Under the pieces are notes generated by a model. It searched no databases and had not been told where the DNA came from. It saw nothing but the letters and a program-made list of their open reading frames with translations. A stretch of DNA of 7,696 nt. Source: Bacteroidota bacterium (lineage in GTDB: Bacteria > Bacteroidota > Ignavibacteria > Ignavibacteriales > Melioribacteraceae). The translations under genes and the position numbers were made by a program. The DNA is taken from positions 1-7,696 of the forward strand of contig JAKAMS010000113.1 of NCBI GenBank assembly GCA_021812745.1. Reading direction: 5' to 3'. Each line of letters begins with the position of its first letter. Within the stretch, counting starts at the first letter, position 1. Below are positions 6,368 through 7,696 of the stretch, one piece after another.

Positions 6368-6485
6368 CTCTTGGAAATTGGCAATCTATCCGCTCGAAAG
6401 TCACGGTTTTAAGGAGTCGAGCAGCTGGACGGACGAATATAAACGTATATTCAAACTCTTTGAAGAAAATCTAAATAAAAAGTAA
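6360..6485 (+). pseudogene. C-terminal remnant of an S9 family prolyl oligopeptidase
   Basis: The frame opens at 6360, overlapping the end of the beta-lactamase gene in another frame, and runs to TAA at 6483. Its 41 codons include W-K-L-A-I-Y-P-L-E-S-H-G-F and S-S-W-T-D-E-Y-K-R-I-F. This is the pattern of the extreme C-terminus of S9 (prolyl oligopeptidase/dipeptidyl peptidase IV-like) enzymes, where the His of S-H-G-F is the catalytic histidine. The rest of the enzyme, normally several hundred residues including the propeller and the G-x-S-x-G nucleophile, is absent. An in-frame TGA at 6357 closes the frame upstream. There is no start signal, so it is read as debris of a deleted gene. Confidence 0.75.
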
Positions 6486-6560
6486 GTTGTAAATATTGAA
6501 TTGGAAGTAATGAATTATTTTCTAAAATGTATGGTTCAAGATTATGAATAGATAAAACCC

Positions 6561-6580
6561 AAAATGCAATTGCGTTTTTT
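6561..6580 (+). terminator. Weak candidate intrinsic terminator upstream of the MOSC gene
   Basis: aaaatgc, loop aatt, then gcgtttt forms a 7-bp stem (four A-U, one U-G, two G-C pairs) followed by two more T's. The placement after the beta-lactamase and peptidase remnant is sensible, but the stem is weak and could be chance in AT-rich sequence. The rest of the gap 6486-6631 shows no clear promoter or other element. Confidence 0.3.
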
Positions 6581-6631
6581 ATGTGTAATAAAAATAAACA
6601 AAAACCCGAAACACTAAATTTTTAATTAGAG

Positions 6632-7447
6632 ATGAACCGTAAACTATCTGAAATTAATATTTACCCAGTTAAGTCTTTGGGAGGAATTTATCTTTCCGAA
6701 GCGGAAGTAACCGATAGAGGATTAAAATACGATCGTAGATGGATGATTGTTGATAATGAAGAAAAATTTATCACACAGCGTACAAATCCGGAATTGGCAC
6801 TTCTAAAAACAAAAATAAGCCACAACAAATTAATTTTGAGTCATAAAACAAAAGACATTTCCCCGCTGGTGGTGCCAATAAATTCGAAAATTACCGAAAC
6901 AACAATCGTAAATGTTTGGGATGATTTGGTTACAGCACTGCTTGTTGGTAAATATGCCGATGAATGGTTAAGCGACGTACTCGGGAGTAAGTGCAAAATG
7001 GTTTTTATGCCGGAAGAAACCGAAAGATTTGTAGATAATACATATGCTAGTCAAAATGAGATTGTAAGTTTTGCGGACGCGTTTCCTTTTTTAATTATCG
7101 GACAATCCTCTTTGGATGATTTAAACTCGCGGCTTAAAGAAAAATTACCGATGAACCGTTTCCGTCCCAATCTTGTATTTAGCGAGGGCAAACCATTTGA
7201 AGAAGACAACTGGGAAAAATTTAAAATTGGCGATGTTACTTTTGAGGCAGTAAAACCGTGCTCGCGTTGTGTTACAACTACAATTGATCAAGAAAATGCT
7301 TCAAAAAATGATGAGCCATTGAAAACACTTTCGTCTTACAGAATGGTAAACAATAAAGTTATGTTCGGAATGAATTTGGTTCACGAAGGAACCGGGATTA
7401 TACACGTTGGCGATGAAATAGAAGTGCTGGAAGAAAAACAAAATTGA
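6632..7447 (+). CDS. MOSC domain protein (YcbX/mARC-like molybdenum-cofactor enzyme)
   Basis: A 271-residue protein with an N-terminal MOSC_N beta-barrel (about 4-118) and a MOSC domain (about 125-267). Family marks are I-Y-P-V-K-S-L (10-16), R-G-L-K-Y-D-R-R-W-M (29-38), Q-R (49-50), M-N-R-F-R-P-N-L-V (174-182) and K-P-C-S-R-C (208-213). In mARC and YcbX proteins the Lys-Ser of the first motif and the arginines help hold the molybdopterin, and one Cys of the P-C-x-R-C motif ligates molybdenum (the first, Cys210, is the likely ligand here). Known relatives reduce N-hydroxylated bases and other N-oxygenated compounds. E. coli YcbX carries a C-terminal 2Fe-2S ferredoxin domain. This protein ends right after the MOSC domain, so it would need a separate electron donor, as mARC does. 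It has only a weak ribosome site (AGAG abutting the ATG). Its stop overlaps the ATG of a 25-codon ORF (TGATG). Confidence 0.9.
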   Translation: MNRKLSEINIYPVKSLGGIYLSEAEVTDRGLKYDRRWMIVDNEEKFITQRTNPELALLKTKISHNKLILSHKTKDISPLVVPINSKITETTIVNVWDDLVTALLVGKYADEWLSDVLGSKCKMVFMPEETERFVDNTYASQNEIVSFADAFPFLIIGQSSLDDLNSRLKEKLPMNRFRPNLVFSEGKPFEEDNWEKFKIGDVTFEAVKPCSRCVTTTIDQENASKNDEPLKTLSSYRMVNNKVMFGMNLVHEGTGIIHVGDEIEVLEEKQN

Positions 7448-7524
7448 TGCTTGATCGAACAATTAATCAAATACTAAACCTGAAGCATTTATCTTGCCAT
7501 CTTGAATCGCATGGAACAAATTGA
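7447..7524 (+). CDS. Possible 25-residue linking ORF between the MOSC and hydrolase genes
   Basis: The ATG at 7447 shares bases with the MOSC stop codon (TGATG, 7445-7449). After 25 codons the TGA at 7522-7524 shares its A with the ATG of the next gene (TGATG, 7522-7526). The peptide begins M-L-D-R-T-I-N-Q-I-L and contains H-L-S-C-H. It has no signal peptide or membrane segment and I do not recognise it. The layout would allow ribosomes to pass from the MOSC gene through this ORF to the hydrolase (translational coupling). Both overlaps could also arise by chance, so the call is weak. Confidence 0.3.
   Translation: MLDRTINQILNLKHLSCHLESHGTN
7513..7516 (+). promoter_or_regulatory. Ribosome binding site of the alpha/beta hydrolase
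   Basis: GGAA lies 7 bases before the ATG at 7524, a normal spacing. It supports this start over the adjacent in-frame TTG at 7521. Confidence 0.45.
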
Positions 7525-7696
7525 TGACAACGTCGAGAAACATTTCAATTTCTAAAACAGCGCGCTACAGTATATTGGGCAAACATTCCGAAAAAATAAA
7601 TTCAGTTTGGTTTGTTCTTCATGGTTACGGGCAGCTGGCGGAAGAATTTATAAAATATTTTAAGCCGGTCGCAAATGAAAAAACTTTAGTGATTGC
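7524..7696 (+). CDS. Alpha/beta hydrolase (phospholipase/carboxylesterase-like), 3' truncated by window end
   Basis: Fifty-seven complete codons are visible before the window ends. After a short polar lead (M-T-T-S-R-N-I-S-I-S) comes a strand, A-R-Y-S-I-L-G. Then comes V-W-F-V-L-H-G-Y-G-Q-L-A-E-E-F, in which the strand followed by H-G-Y-G is the oxyanion-hole loop of the alpha/beta hydrolase fold. V-A-N-E-K-T-L-V-I follows and would be the next core strand. H-G-Y-G-Q-L-A-E-x-F is characteristic of a group of Bacteroidota esterase-like hydrolases. The nucleophile Ser, acid and His lie beyond the window, so catalytic competence and substrate cannot be judged. No signal peptide is seen, so it is probably cytoplasmic. 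The frame is closed by a TGA at 7503-7505, so the start must be at 7521 (TTG) or 7524 (ATG). ATG is preferred. Confidence 0.8.
   Translation, partial: MTTSRNISISKTARYSILGKHSEKINSVWFVLHGYGQLAEEFIKYFKPVANEKTLVI

Noticed and set aside
1..7696. CRISPR array, tRNA, rRNA, insertion sequence or prophage gene
   Set aside because: I saw no regularly spaced repeats, tRNA-like cloverleaf with a CCA end, transposase motif or phage structural gene on either strand.

Overview
The window is about 7.7 kb of AT-rich, densely coded bacterial chromosome. The best guess for its source is an Ignavibacteria-type member of the Bacteroidota/Chlorobi group. This rests on the style of the gene families, on lysine- and asparagine-rich proteins, and on short envelope proteins with simple Sec signal peptides ending near A-Q. 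Recognisable Shine-Dalgarno sites stand before some genes and are missing before others. No rRNA or other marker gene is present, so the assignment is an inference.

Layout. (1) Positions 3-593 (+) hold the C-terminal part of a multi-pass membrane protein resembling the YdjM/DUF457 'metal-dependent hydrolase' group. (2) A strong hairpin at 631-658, with its T-tract on the minus strand, ends the convergent minus-strand gene 689-1858. That gene encodes an exported C1 (papain-fold, bleomycin hydrolase/PepC-like) cysteine peptidase. (3) A 150-bp divergent intergenic region separates it from a long plus-strand run: an exported isoaspartyl peptidase/L-asparaginase (2009-3001), a four-helix DUF1761 membrane protein (3073-3492), a HAD phosphatase (3566-4213), an enoyl-CoA hydratase/isomerase family protein (4239-4997), a small VOC/glyoxalase-fold protein (5205-5549), an exported class D beta-lactamase (5576-6367), a MOSC-domain molybdenum-cofactor protein (6632-7447), and the first 57 codons of an alpha/beta hydrolase (7524 to the window end).

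How the genes relate. The two divergent exported hydrolases could both serve use of external peptides. The cytoplasmic genes look like unlinked housekeeping or accessory functions that share a strand, not one pathway. No CRISPR array, tRNA, insertion sequence or phage gene was seen, and no coherent new multi-gene system is evident.

The most interesting details are small. A C-terminal scrap of an S9 prolyl oligopeptidase starts at the beta-lactamase stop codon (6360-6485), which points to a deletion or replacement there. A 25-codon ORF (7447-7524) overlaps both its neighbours by TGATG junctions and would link the MOSC gene to the hydrolase. The enoyl-CoA hydratase homologue has lost one of the two classical catalytic glutamates. 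The beta-lactamase keeps every active-site motif.
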